From positions 4,911-68,910 of the forward strand of contig DASXUL010000071.1 in assembly GCA_036504855.1 (NCBI GenBank): 64,000 bases of DNA. The letters are read 5' to 3'. Source of the DNA: DASXUL01 sp036504855 (lineage in GTDB: Bacteria; Armatimonadota; DTGP01; JAKQQT01). Below the pieces are notes generated by a model. It was not told where the DNA came from. It did no database searches and worked only from the letters and a program-made list of their open reading frames with translations. The translations under genes and the position numbers were made by a program. Below, piece after piece: positions 54,495-63,607 of this stretch (its first letter is position 1; the number at the start of each line of letters is the position of its first letter).

Positions 54495-57400
54495 CGGCGG
54501 CTCCCTTCCGGTCGGTCGCCGGACTCCGAGACTCCCGCGGGTAGAACCGGCTCCTCAGCGGCGGCAGGCGCCGCGGGGACGCCTTCAAGGCTGTCGGTGA
54601 CCGGCCAGCGCCAGTCGCGCCCCACATACGTCTTGTTCACCCAACGGATGAAGTCGTCCACAAAGGTGTGCATGATCGGGATATCCATCAGGGAGAGCAC
54701 CGTTCCGACGAGTAACCCTCCGCAAACGGCCGTGGCCAGCGGCTGATAGGCGTCCAGGCCGGTCTTCGGTGCGATAGCCACTGGCAACAGAACGATCAGG
54801 CTGATGGCGGACGTCATGAGGATCGGGCGCAACCTCTGCGGGCAGGCTTCCCGGATGGCCAGGTCTCTTTCCACGCCGCGATCGCGGTACTTCACAATGA
54901 GGTCGATCATCAGCACTGCGGTGGTAATATCCATACCGGTGAGCACGATGATGCCCAGAATGGAGACCGTGGAAAACGCCTGATGGGCCAAGAACAGGGC
55001 GATGAACACCCCCGCCAACTCCAGGGGCAGCGAGGCGATCATCTGCAACGGCTGGAGGAAGCCGCGGAACTGGGCCACAAGGACCAGGTACATGAAGATC
55101 AGCGCCAGCGCGAGACCGCCGAGGAGCCTCCGGAACGAGTCCATCATCTGCGTCATGTCGCCGCGCATCTCCATGCCATAGCCCGACGGGAAGACGACCT
55201 TCTGGATGCCCAGCTTCGGATTCCCGGCGTACGTATTGGAGACCAGGTTCATCGCCACGTCCATCGACGGCAGGTTGCCCAGGCGGTAGAACCCGGTTAC
55301 CCCGATGACGCGCCGCAACTGATCGTGCTCGATCACAGAAGGCGCCAATGCGCGCTCGACGGTCGCCACGCTCTTCAAGGGGACCTGGCGGCCATCCGGC
55401 GCGGTGACGTACATTGCCTCCACGTTCTGCGCGGTCTGTCGATCCGCCTGGTCGTACCGCACCAGGATGGTATCCTGGCGCTTGTTCGGCAGGCGGTAGA
55501 ACTCGTTGGTGAGACCACCGCGCAGGGCGTAATACGCCTGCTGGGAGATGCTCTCCGGCGATAGGCCCACCTCCTGCGCCCGTTGCGGATCCACGTGGAT
55601 CTCATAGTCCGGCAGGCTCATGCTCCACGTCGTCGCCGGCTGGAACATCTCCGGCATCTTCTCGGCCACTCTCAACGTTTGCTGGCCCAGACTGTCGAGC
55701 GTCGTGAGGTCGGGACCATAGATGTTCACGTGAACCGGGGCGGCGGAGGTCGCCATCACGTCAGAGCCCATTTCCTTGATCTGAAAACGCCGGATGCCGG
55801 GTATGGCGGCAAGCGCCTCCTTCTGGATCGCGTCCATCATATCGAAGATGGACCGCTTCCGCTCGCCCTTGTCACGGAAAGTCAGCATCATAGCCGCCGC
55901 GTTCACCTGCGGCATCTGATACCCGGTGAAGGCCGGGTTCCAGGACTCGAACATCGACTCCTGACCGATCTCGATGCTGCCCTTCTGCAACTCCGGGTAC
56001 TTGAGCATGATCTTCTCAACCTGCTCAATGGCTTTTTCGGTTTGGGCGAAGCTCGTGCCCGGCGCCATCTCCAGCAATCCGCTCGCCTGCCCAACGTCCG
56101 CCAGCGGCATCATCTCGGAGCCCAGGAAGTAGTAGAACGTGAACCCAATGATGACCACCGCCACGATGCGCGCGAAGGACCAGAAGCGGTTCCTCAGCAT
56201 CCAGTCAATGGAGCGGGCATACCAGGCTTCCAGGCGGTCCAATCCGCGTTGGAACGGGTCCAGCGGCACATAGAGCCACTTGAGCACCGGGTGGCTGCGG
56301 TCCTTGGCGCGTTCCTCCTCGTGCCTCAGGAAGTTGGCGCACAGCAGCGCCGTGAGCGTGAACGAAACCAGCATGGACGCCAGCAACCCGAAGATGATCG
56401 GCCACACGAGCTCGCGGAACATCAGTTGCACGAGGCCGCCGGCGAAGAGGAGAGGGGTCAACGCCAGGACCATCATCAGCGTGGAGGCGATGACGGCGAG
56501 GCGCACTTCCGCGATGCCGTCGATGGTGGCCGTCTTCGGGTCCTTGCCCATCCGCAGATGCCGCTCCACCGCATGGATATCGATGATGCTGTCATCTACG
56601 AGCCGGCCAATGGAGAGGAGCAAGCCGATGAGGGTTCCGCTGTTGAAGGTCATGCCCATCGGCATCATGAAGAGGATGGCCATCGCCAATGATGTCGGAA
56701 GGGTGATCATGGCGATCACCGTGCCGCGCCACTCGCCGAGGAAGAACAGAACCGCAAGCGCCGTAAGGAGGATCGCCACGGCCAGCTCGTGCCATACGTT
56801 ATCGAACAAGATATCCACGAAGTGAGCGCTGTCGTACGCCACGTCGAAATGGATGCCCGGGTTTTGTCGTTCGAGATCGTGGGCTGCCTGCATGACCGCC
56901 GGTTCCACCTCGGCCGCGCTGGCGCCCGGGTTCTGGATGACGTTCACCTCAATGGAAGGGATGACTTCGGCTGGCCCCGTTCCGTCGTTCTTCAGGTAGT
57001 GGTACGCGCTACGACGCTCCCAGTGCGTGTCTACAACCCTGGCCACATCCCGAACGTAGACCACGCGAGGCGAGGTGGTGGATGGCCCGGCGGGAGCGGG
57101 CGGCGGAGCGGCGGCGGCGGAACCACCGCCTCCCATGCCCATGGACGCGCCGCCGCCCGATCCGCCGGCGTCAACAGGCGGCGCAGATGCGGGGACGCCG
57201 GGCTTCACGCTTGTGATCGGGTAGTTCAACACGTCCTGCGCGCTGGTGGCCAGCGTGTTCACGCGCACGATGCTTTCGCCCGTATCAGACGTCACCGTGC
57301 CGGCGGACCGCGCAACGTTGTAGCGGTCTATCCCGTTCTTCACGTCCAAGATGGACAGGCCATAGGCCGCCGCCTTGGAGCGGTTCACGATAACCTGCAT

Positions 57401-58024
57401 CTGCCGGCGGTACCCGCCGAACGGCGCCACCGCATAGACGTCCTTCACCGGCTTGATGGCGTTCACCACGTCGTTGTCGGCGAACTCGCGCAGTTTCACC
57501 GGGTCCCAGCCCTGGCTTGCATCGCCGCGAAGGCTGAGTGTAACAACGGGGAGGTTGAGCGGGTCCACCGATACTACCCACGATGGCTTGATGTTGGCGC
57601 CGGTGACCGGGAGGTTCGCCTGGATGACGTTCAGCAGAGACTGCACGTCGGTCTGCGCCTTCTGCATGTCAGAGCCGTAGTAGAACTCCAGCGTGACAAT
57701 GGAGAAACCGTCCTGTGATGTGCTGCGCGCGTAGCGCAGGTTCTTCACGTTGACGATTTGCTCTTCGATCGGCTTGGAGACGTACATCTCCATCTCTTGC
57801 GCCGAAAGGCCGGGCATCATCGTCACCACGCCGATCATCGGGCTCTGCACGTAGGGCGCGAAGCGGCGCGGCATACGGCCGGAGAGCGCTATGTATGCCA
57901 TCGCGAGTACGGCGATATAGAACGAAACGATGACGTACGGGTGCTCGATAGACCACTTGTGGATCAGGTGCAGAGGGTTCACCGCGTGAACGTCGAACCG
58001 GGTTGCGCTTTTCGGTGGGGTCAT
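54491..58024 (-). CDS. RND-family efflux pump inner-membrane subunit
   Basis: A 1177-residue proton-driven transporter with 12 predicted helices and two large periplasmic loops. Fourth-helix motif GRLVDDSIIDIHAVERHL has the paired Asp typical of drug-type RND pumps. The first loop has FYYGSDMQKAQTDVQ; the tenth-helix region has LTGMDITTAVLMIDL. Two oddities: a Gly/Ala/Pro-rich insertion (about 277-312, with GGASMGMGGGG) in the first loop, and a long C-terminal tail rich in Ala/Pro/Glu. It couples with the upstream fusion protein and downstream channel. Substrate unknown; a metal ion is suggested only by context. Confidence 0.93.
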   Translation of the reverse strand: MTPPKSATRFDVHAVNPLHLIHKWSIEHPYVIVSFYIAVLAMAYIALSGRMPRRFAPYVQSPMIGVVTMMPGLSAQEMEMYVSKPIEEQIVNVKNLRYARSTSQDGFSIVTLEFYYGSDMQKAQTDVQSLLNVIQANLPVTGANIKPSWVVSVDPLNLPVVTLSLRGDASQGWDPVKLREFADNDVVNAIKPVKDVYAVAPFGGYRRQMQVIVNRSKAAAYGLSILDVKNGIDRYNVARSAGTVTSDTGESIVRVNTLATSAQDVLNYPITSVKPGVPASAPPVDAGGSGGGASMGMGGGGSAAAAPPPAPAGPSTTSPRVVYVRDVARVVDTHWERRSAYHYLKNDGTGPAEVIPSIEVNVIQNPGASAAEVEPAVMQAAHDLERQNPGIHFDVAYDSAHFVDILFDNVWHELAVAILLTALAVLFFLGEWRGTVIAMITLPTSLAMAILFMMPMGMTFNSGTLIGLLLSIGRLVDDSIIDIHAVERHLRMGKDPKTATIDGIAEVRLAVIASTLMMVLALTPLLFAGGLVQLMFRELVWPIIFGLLASMLVSFTLTALLCANFLRHEEERAKDRSHPVLKWLYVPLDPFQRGLDRLEAWYARSIDWMLRNRFWSFARIVAVVIIGFTFYYFLGSEMMPLADVGQASGLLEMAPGTSFAQTEKAIEQVEKIMLKYPELQKGSIEIGQESMFESWNPAFTGYQMPQVNAAAMMLTFRDKGERKRSIFDMMDAIQKEALAAIPGIRRFQIKEMGSDVMATSAAPVHVNIYGPDLTTLDSLGQQTLRVAEKMPEMFQPATTWSMSLPDYEIHVDPQRAQEVGLSPESISQQAYYALRGGLTNEFYRLPNKRQDTILVRYDQADRQTAQNVEAMYVTAPDGRQVPLKSVATVERALAPSVIEHDQLRRVIGVTGFYRLGNLPSMDVAMNLVSNTYAGNPKLGIQKVVFPSGYGMEMRGDMTQMMDSFRRLLGGLALALIFMYLVLVAQFRGFLQPLQMIASLPLELAGVFIALFLAHQAFSTVSILGIIVLTGMDITTAVLMIDLIVKYRDRGVERDLAIREACPQRLRPILMTSAISLIVLLPVAIAPKTGLDAYQPLATAVCGGLLVGTVLSLMDIPIMHTFVDDFIRWVNKTYVGRDWRWPVTDSLEGVPAAPAAAEEPVLPAGVSESGDRPEGSRR

Positions 58025-58033
58025 GGATGGCCC

Positions 58034-60262
58034 TTACATCCTCATCCCGGGCATTGAGCCCGACGGCGCCGGCGTCGATTCGGCGCGAGGAGTAAGGACC
58101 GCCGCGGTCCCGGCGGAAGCAACGTTGTCACCATCGCGCAAGCCAAGAGCGCCGGTCGTCACCACCCTCTGCCCGGCCTTGAGGCCCGACGTGATCTCGG
58201 CGATCGCGTCCCCCGTGAGGCCGACCTCCACATCGACGGCGTGGACCGTGTATCGGCCCGGACCAGACGGTTCGGCCAGCCAGACGTACGCCGTTGGCTT
58301 CGTAGACGACGCAACTCCAGACGCCGGCGGCCGGTTGTGGATCGCCGAGGTGGGAATCCGAAGCGCCGCGGCCTTACGACCAACCGAGATGTTCATCACC
58401 AGATACTGGCCGGGAGTGAAGCGACCATCTCGATTCGGCAGCACGGCCTCAACAACTCCGGTCCGCGAAATCGGGTCCAGGCTCGGCGTGATGGAAGTGA
58501 CTTTCGCCGAGACCGCGCGGCCCGCGGCGTTCGCCGGCCGGATGGTCACCGGGGTTCCCACGTGCACGTACGGCAGGTCGGCCTCAGCCACGTTCGCTTG
58601 GAGGCGGATCGGGTCCACCTGAACGATTCTCTGAATCACCTGGCCGGGGCTCATGAGCGAGCCGATGTGCGGGCCGTGCTGGCTGATGACGCCGCTGATG
58701 CCGGCCCGGATCACAGCAAAACCTCGCTGCGCGGTGGTTAGGTCCACGTTGGCCTGCGCCTGGGCGACGCCCGATTCGGCCTGGGCGATTCGCTGCCGGG
58801 CGGCGTCCGCCGCGGCCTTCATCATACGAACCTGCGCGCGGGCGGCATCTGCCTCGTCGCTCGTCTGGCTGATCCTGGCCCCGGCGCTTACAATCATCGC
58901 GTCGGCCTTACGGCTGGCCGATTCGGCGGCCCTGATGTCCGCCCCAACCTTGGCCACCATCGCCAGGGCCTGACGAACCTTGGATGCCGCGGCCTGCGTG
59001 GACGACTCGTCGCGCTGCAACTCCTCGCCCGACACGGCGCCCGCCTTCTGAAGGCGGCGCGTTCGGGCAATCTGGGCCCGCCAATACACGTCATCCGCTT
59101 TCGCCGCGTCCAGTTGCGCCTGCGCATCGGCAACCTGGGTCCGCGCGGAGGTTAGCATCGCCCGCGCGCCGGCTTTGTCCTCTTGGGCAGCGACCAGGCT
59201 CGCACGCGCATCTCGCAGAGCGCCCAACTTCCCAGCCGCCTCGGAACGGGCCTGGCCAATCGCAGCGAGCGCCTGCGCATACTCAGACCGCGCGACGGTC
59301 GTACCCTGCCGAGCGGCCTCAGCCATGGCCGCCTTCTCCGCTACCTGGGGCTGGAGTTCGCTGGTGTCGAGCCGGGCGATCACCTCGCCCGCCGATACGT
59401 GATCGCCAATGTAGTACGGCATCTCCACGATGACGCCGCGAACCCGCGCGATCACGTCCTGCTCGTAGAACCCGGCGGCCTGGCCGGTATAGGTCACAGT
59501 GCTGTCAACAGGCCCCTCCGTAACCGTGGCCAGATCCACGGGCGCAACTCCCGGAGGCGCCGGCGTATTCATCTCCATACCCTGGGCCTCGAGAGGCGTC
59601 ATGGACCCGGGCCGGCGCCAGTGGCTAACAGCGTAGGCGGCCACGAGATAGAGCGCCACAAGGACACAGGCGCCGGCGAGGAATTGCCAGTGGAGCAGAG
59701 CGTTCCACCTCAAGCCCTGGCCGGTTCTGCGCATGCGGTAGACAGTGAACCCGGCGAGTGCGAGCAGGAGGACCCGTGGCAGGTATCTCGTTGGCGACGG
59801 GCCGGCAGCCGCTCCTGCGGCCTCGGCAAGGCCGCCGGTATCCTGCCCGGTATGAAGGGGGATCCTCGCGGTGTACGAACCTTTCGGCCCGCTCACTCTG
59901 ATGGTCGCTTCGAACTCGCCGGCCATCGAGAAACTCGCCGGAGCCTCATAGACTCCCGGCTGGCCGCTTACCGCCGCGGCGGGCATCTCGGTTTCGCCCA
60001 TGTCCATGGACGCCATCTTGACGAGACCGCCGACCTTCGCTCCCGCCACGGGGTTCCCATCGGCATCAGACACGCGCACAAGCAATTTGGCGCTGCCAAC
60101 CGGGATGACCGCAGGGTCGGTGGCCACTTCCACTCTGTACGGTCCGGCTTGCTGCCGGGGCCCGCCCAGCGCGATCGACGGCGAAACGATCGAAAGCGCT
60201 ATGAGACCGATCGCCGCCGCCGCCCAGCGGCCCAGCGTCTTGAAGTCGGGTATCCTGATCAT
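58034..60262 (-). CDS. Membrane-fusion protein with N-terminal YtkA/FixH-like domain
   Basis: 742 residues from the ATG at 60262 (GGAAGGA upstream). Signal-like segment 12-34. Residues ~40-130 are a YtkA/FixH-like sandwich (VPVGSAKLLVRVSDADGNPVAGAKV in outline; MASMDMGETEMPA). Two membrane helices follow (about 150-168 and 183-205). The HlyD/AcrA part then covers ~225-735: lipoyl half-motif, a long coiled-coil hairpin (Ala/Arg/Glu-rich 290-500), then beta-barrel FTPGQYLVMNISVGRK. Ordinary fusion proteins are 350-450 residues, so the N-terminal module is an added domain. It bridges the RND pump and TolC-like channel. Confidence 0.9.
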   Translation of the reverse strand: MIRIPDFKTLGRWAAAAIGLIALSIVSPSIALGGPRQQAGPYRVEVATDPAVIPVGSAKLLVRVSDADGNPVAGAKVGGLVKMASMDMGETEMPAAAVSGQPGVYEAPASFSMAGEFEATIRVSGPKGSYTARIPLHTGQDTGGLAEAAGAAAGPSPTRYLPRVLLLALAGFTVYRMRRTGQGLRWNALLHWQFLAGACVLVALYLVAAYAVSHWRRPGSMTPLEAQGMEMNTPAPPGVAPVDLATVTEGPVDSTVTYTGQAAGFYEQDVIARVRGVIVEMPYYIGDHVSAGEVIARLDTSELQPQVAEKAAMAEAARQGTTVARSEYAQALAAIGQARSEAAGKLGALRDARASLVAAQEDKAGARAMLTSARTQVADAQAQLDAAKADDVYWRAQIARTRRLQKAGAVSGEELQRDESSTQAAASKVRQALAMVAKVGADIRAAESASRKADAMIVSAGARISQTSDEADAARAQVRMMKAAADAARQRIAQAESGVAQAQANVDLTTAQRGFAVIRAGISGVISQHGPHIGSLMSPGQVIQRIVQVDPIRLQANVAEADLPYVHVGTPVTIRPANAAGRAVSAKVTSITPSLDPISRTGVVEAVLPNRDGRFTPGQYLVMNISVGRKAAALRIPTSAIHNRPPASGVASSTKPTAYVWLAEPSGPGRYTVHAVDVEVGLTGDAIAEITSGLKAGQRVVTTGALGLRDGDNVASAGTAAVLTPRAESTPAPSGSMPGMRM

Positions 60263-60437
60263 AGTCCGTATCCTTCCGCGGGCAGGAGCCAATCGACCTG
60301 TCAACCCGCTTGAGGGAATGTCCGTGCCATACGGTACGATGGCGTAGCTGGTGATGGCAAGCACATCCCGCATCGGCGCCGCAACGCGCGCGTTGCGGCC
60401 GTGCCGCCGCCAAGCGCTTCGGCACGGAGGAGGGGAG

Positions 60438-60911
60438 CTAGATCGGGGTTGGGGGAGCGCGGGGACACCGCCGCCGCACGCAGACGTTCCGAGGCGGCAG
60501 GAACGATACGGAGACTTGCACGGCGGCCTCAGTGGCCGGCGCGTACGGGGCCCGCGCCGGCGGAGCGCCAATCGCCCAGGCCGGAAAGGCTGGCCGAACG
60601 GGCTGCTGCACCGACGTATACAGGAAAAGCGCCGCGCGGGCGGAGCAACGCGCGTTTGGCGCGTGGGCGCGCGAGTTTTTCGCTCTATCGCCGGCGTGCG
60701 ATGCGCAACATGCCCGTTCGCAGGCGCCGCCGGATGATTCCCCGGCCTGCATGCAGCCGCGGCATGCCCTCTCACCGCCAGTCGCAATCGACTGGCGCGA
60801 GGCGGCCGCCGACATCGGGCATGGCGCCCCCACGCTCAGGTAGGCAGAGCCGATGACGACCATCGTCATCAGGCAGGATACCCATCTCCGGTTGTATGGC
60901 AGTTGCGTCAT
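60438..60911 (-). CDS. Small Cys-rich exported protein
   Basis: A 157-residue protein not recognised as a family. One hydrophobic segment (residues 12-30) is followed by clustered Cys and His: CPMS, then CRGCMQAGESSGGACERACCASH (in pieces, residues 32-73), and a Pro/Arg-rich tail with two more Cys. The pattern resembles small metal-handling proteins found beside metal pumps. It sits in the efflux operon between the BlaR1-like and fusion-protein genes. Plus-strand frames through the same DNA look like shadows. Whether it is translated is uncertain. Confidence 0.55.
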   Translation of the reverse strand: MTQLPYNRRWVSCLMTMVVIGSAYLSVGAPCPMSAAASRQSIATGGERACRGCMQAGESSGGACERACCASHAGDRAKNSRAHAPNARCSARAALFLYTSVQQPVRPAFPAWAIGAPPARAPYAPATEAAVQVSVSFLPPRNVCVRRRCPRAPPTPI

Positions 60912-61056
60912 TCAGGCGTTCGGTCTCTGCAGCCGCATGATGTCGGGGCGCGGCGCATGTTAACATGATGCCGCAAGACACTATTCTATTGCCAGTAGAA
61001 GTTCGGCGATATGCGAGCGCCGCACCCGTTGGGCTCCATCTGATGGGCCCGCGCGC

Positions 61057-62175
61057 TCACGGAAGGGCGCGAGCGACGACCTCCATCGCGCAATGAGCAT
61101 AACATGCCACCTGGGCGGAGGCAAGGAGCCCGAGCCCCAGAGCCGCGGTTCCCAGCGTAACCGACCAGCTTGCGAACACGGCGCCACGGGACGCGGGCCG
61201 CATGGTCCGGGCCGACGGCTCAGCGAGGGCGATGAGGCTCTCAACTCGCCGTGACGCCGCTGTAGTGATCGTCGCCGTGGCGGGCGGGGCGGCGACGACG
61301 CCGTCGTCGGCGGCGCGCACGGCAACTCCGCAGGTTCGCAGGATCGCCGCCGCCATGGTCAACGGCTGTCCGGTAATTCGGGACGCCGCAGTGTCACACG
61401 CTATCTCCGCCTGCTCACGCCACTCGCGGCACAGAAGCCGCGTGGGGCGGAGAAAGAAGAACAGGCGCTCCACTACAGTGACGAGCAAAGTCCCATAGAC
61501 GTCTCCGGCGCCAAGATGGACGGCTTCGTGCGCGATGACGGCGTCGAGCTCATCATCGGTGGCCGTGCGGACAAGCTCGGCGGAGAGCACGCAACGCGGG
61601 CGGATGACTCCCACGAGGCCAGACAGATGCATCGGGAGGTCAGCTTCGAAGAAGGCATCCGGCTGCAATCCGGGCAGTCTTCGGCGGATGCGCTCAAGCG
61701 ACCTCACGGCGCGTTCGCCCGGTTCCCGCATGACCGACCTGAGCCCAGGGCCGAGCCGGGCGGTCACCCACGCCATCCGCAGCGCCGAGACGACGCCAAT
61801 GCCTAACAGCGCCCACAACGCGCCATTGATGGCCAGGCCGGCAGCGACGTGTGAAGGCGGAACGTCCATGTTCGCGCCGAGGTCGGCGCCGGCCATCCGG
61901 AGAAAGAGCGTCGCGCAGAGGCTGGTGTGGTGCCGCCAGCCGCGTTCCGAATGCGTGTGGCGCATCAAGATGCCGGCGACGGTCGGAGCCGACGCAACGA
62001 TGAGGGACATCAGCAACGCCGCCATCACGAGGCGTTTCCTTGCGACCGGGGCGAGACGGATCCCGCCCAGTCGGATCGTCGCCGCGACGAACAGCCAGGC
62101 GAAGGTGCAGAGCAGTGACGCCAAACCCAGGAAGAAGAGAGGGGCCACTAGCGCAAGGGGCCAGTTCACGGACAT
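61057..62175 (-). CDS. BlaR1/MecR1-like M56 membrane metalloprotease without lactam sensor
   Basis: 372 residues from the ATG at 62175 (GGAGG 7 bases upstream). Four helices (about 8-31, 48-70, 112-133, 333-355). Zinc-protease motif H216-E217-A-V-H220 lies in the large cytoplasmic loop; EQAEIACD (254-261) supplies the third ligand region. BlaR1 has a ~250-residue penicillin-binding domain after the last helix; here only 17 residues follow. The loop between helices 2 and 3 (HTHSERGWRHHTSLC, 73-87) and the tail (CYAHC, 358-362) would face outward. It likely senses a signal and cleaves the BlaI-type repressor encoded 34 bases upstream. Confidence 0.88.
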   Translation of the reverse strand: MSVNWPLALVAPLFFLGLASLLCTFAWLFVAATIRLGGIRLAPVARKRLVMAALLMSLIVASAPTVAGILMRHTHSERGWRHHTSLCATLFLRMAGADLGANMDVPPSHVAAGLAINGALWALLGIGVVSALRMAWVTARLGPGLRSVMREPGERAVRSLERIRRRLPGLQPDAFFEADLPMHLSGLVGVIRPRCVLSAELVRTATDDELDAVIAHEAVHLGAGDVYGTLLVTVVERLFFFLRPTRLLCREWREQAEIACDTAASRITGQPLTMAAAILRTCGVAVRAADDGVVAAPPATATITTAASRRVESLIALAEPSARTMRPASRGAVFASWSVTLGTAALGLGLLASAQVACYAHCAMEVVARALP

Positions 62176-62209
62176 CAGGAGCCTCCGAAACGCGGCGTTA
62201 ACGGCCGTT

Positions 62210-62662
62210 CTACTCTTCAGAACCCCGACTTGCGCGCGCAGACTCCACTCTCTGGGCGAGGCGGCGCAGATCCTCCGCGTCACCTTCGCCCTCGTTGGCG
62301 TTCTGACCGGCGAAATAAGTGGCCACCGCATCGGGGAACTGGGCGATGAGGTCGTCCAGCACGCCGCGGACGATGCGCTGGTTGACCTCGCTTTCGGTCA
62401 TGGCCGGGAAGAAGCGATTTGCGCGTCCAGCGGGCACGCGGCGCACGATTCCCTTATCCGCCAGTCTGTCCAGCGTCGTCAATACCGTGGTAATGGCTAG
62501 CCGGCGACTCTCTCCCTCATCCAGCGAACGCTGAATGTCAACGGCGAGGCGGCCTTCGCCGCCGCCTTCCCAGAGGCGCCGCATGATAGATTGCTCCAGA
62601 TCGCCAAGCGGCGCCCTCACGCCAGTGCGTTCTGGCCGGATGCGCCGGATCGGGTTTCGCAT
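62210..62662 (-). CDS. BlaI/MecI-family transcriptional repressor
   Basis: A 150-residue winged-helix repressor. The helix-turn-helix region (LGDLEQSIMRRLWEG, then ITTVLTTLDRLADKGIVRR) covers about 18-80; the C-terminal half is the helical dimerisation part with the usual protease cleavage site expected near residue 90-100. It is the first gene of the minus-strand efflux operon and is followed by its BlaR1-like partner. Members control beta-lactamases or, as CopY, copper genes. It probably represses its own operon until the partner cleaves it. Confidence 0.92.
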   Translation of the reverse strand: MRNPIRRIRPERTGVRAPLGDLEQSIMRRLWEGGGEGRLAVDIQRSLDEGESRRLAITTVLTTLDRLADKGIVRRVPAGRANRFFPAMTESEVNQRIVRGVLDDLIAQFPDAVATYFAGQNANEGEGDAEDLRRLAQRVESARASRGSEE

Positions 62663-62983
62663 CGGTTCGGATCCCCTCTTGCGGCCGTGTCAGCGGTCGG
62701 GGCCAGCGGCACGGCGATCTTCGACTGTCAATAGCATTATACCGGCGACACGGGTCTTGCGGACACGGCCCAGCGCTCAGCGGGGGTGTCGCGCCTATCG
62801 GGCGGCGGTTGCGCCGGCGGCCCAATTGGCAATCCGCCATAGCGAAGACACGCTGGATGCCCGCGGGTTGACGCGGTGTTTTGGCGCCGGACTTGCGCCC
62901 GTTCAGGTCAGCAAAGGCACGGAGACAGGTGTCTGCGAATGGGTCTGAGGTAACGCGACTCAGAGGGAGCGGGGTGAGCAACC
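62663..62983. promoter_or_regulatory. Divergent control region of the efflux operon
   Basis: A 321-base gap between the blaI-like gene (minus) and a barrel protein (plus). A perfect -10 TATAAT lies on the minus strand at 62736-62741, with no good -35, 74 bases upstream of the regulator start. TGTC and GACA half-sites bracket it (62726-62729 and 62747-62750). I found no clear TACA/TGTA BlaI operator. No gene seen. Confidence 0.4.
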
Positions 62984-63607
62984 ATGCGCATTGCATGCGG
63001 TTTCGGGATGATATCACTGTGGGCTTCCGTCGTCCTGCCCCGGGCCTCCGCCACCACCAAGGGGCTCAACCAGATCGTTACGCCGGACATTCAGCCGGTG
63101 GGAGTGCTCAGCCTGAGCCTACAGGGGGAGCACCAGGGGATCGGCAACGCCATTCAGGTCCAGATGGAGTACGGCGTCACCAGGCGGTTCGAAGTCGCGA
63201 CCTTCGGGGGCTTTCGCCCGCGCGAAACGTCCCTCGCCGCGGAGTACGGCCTTGTCGCCAGGGGACCCTACCTCCTTGCGACGGGGTTCCTGAACTGGAC
63301 CGATCGGGGCGGGAAGCCGCAAACGTTCCTCGAGGGCGGCTACTTCCTTGGCCGTCACCGTCTCGTCGCCGGCGCTGTGCGCGTCGAGAGCCACACGCAG
63401 GCCATGGGCGGCTACGCCTACCAGGCCACACCCAGGCTCCTGCTCCAGACCGATTACCAAAGCGGTTCCGGAAATGCCGCAACGGCCGGCTTCACCTACT
63501 CGCTGAGCCCTCAGGTCCAGATCAACACGGCCGCCTACTACACAAACGACTCTCCCCACCGAGCGCTGCCGTACGCTGTCGTATCCTGGAACATACAGGT
63601 GCGGTAG
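62984..63607 (+). CDS. Small outer-membrane beta-barrel-like protein
   Basis: A 207-residue protein with a signal peptide ending PRASA (about 1-23). The rest is strand-like with alternating aromatic and polar residues (FEVATFGGF, YLLATGFLNWTD, FLEGGYFLG, LLLQTDYQSG, VQINTAAYYTND), suggesting about eight to ten strands of a small barrel. It has no recognised family. It is transcribed divergently from the efflux operon and could share its regulator. Confidence 0.75.
   Translation: MRIACGFGMISLWASVVLPRASATTKGLNQIVTPDIQPVGVLSLSLQGEHQGIGNAIQVQMEYGVTRRFEVATFGGFRPRETSLAAEYGLVARGPYLLATGFLNWTDRGGKPQTFLEGGYFLGRHRLVAGAVRVESHTQAMGGYAYQATPRLLLQTDYQSGSGNAATAGFTYSLSPQVQINTAAYYTNDSPHRALPYAVVSWNIQVR

Noticed and set aside
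54491..58024. Naming the pump CusA or CzcA
   Set aside because: The fourth helix has a paired Asp as in drug-type RND pumps, and I could not place the metal-relay Met residues. Metal specificity is only contextual.
60532..60843. Plus-strand frames opposite the Cys-rich protein
   Set aside because: They face against the operon, lack ribosome sites and have compositions expected of shadows; the minus frame has an export segment and Cys clustering.
62700..62780. A consensus BlaI operator upstream of the efflux operon
   Set aside because: No TACA-N-TGTA-type dyad was found; only weak TGTC/GACA half-sites flank the minus-strand -10.
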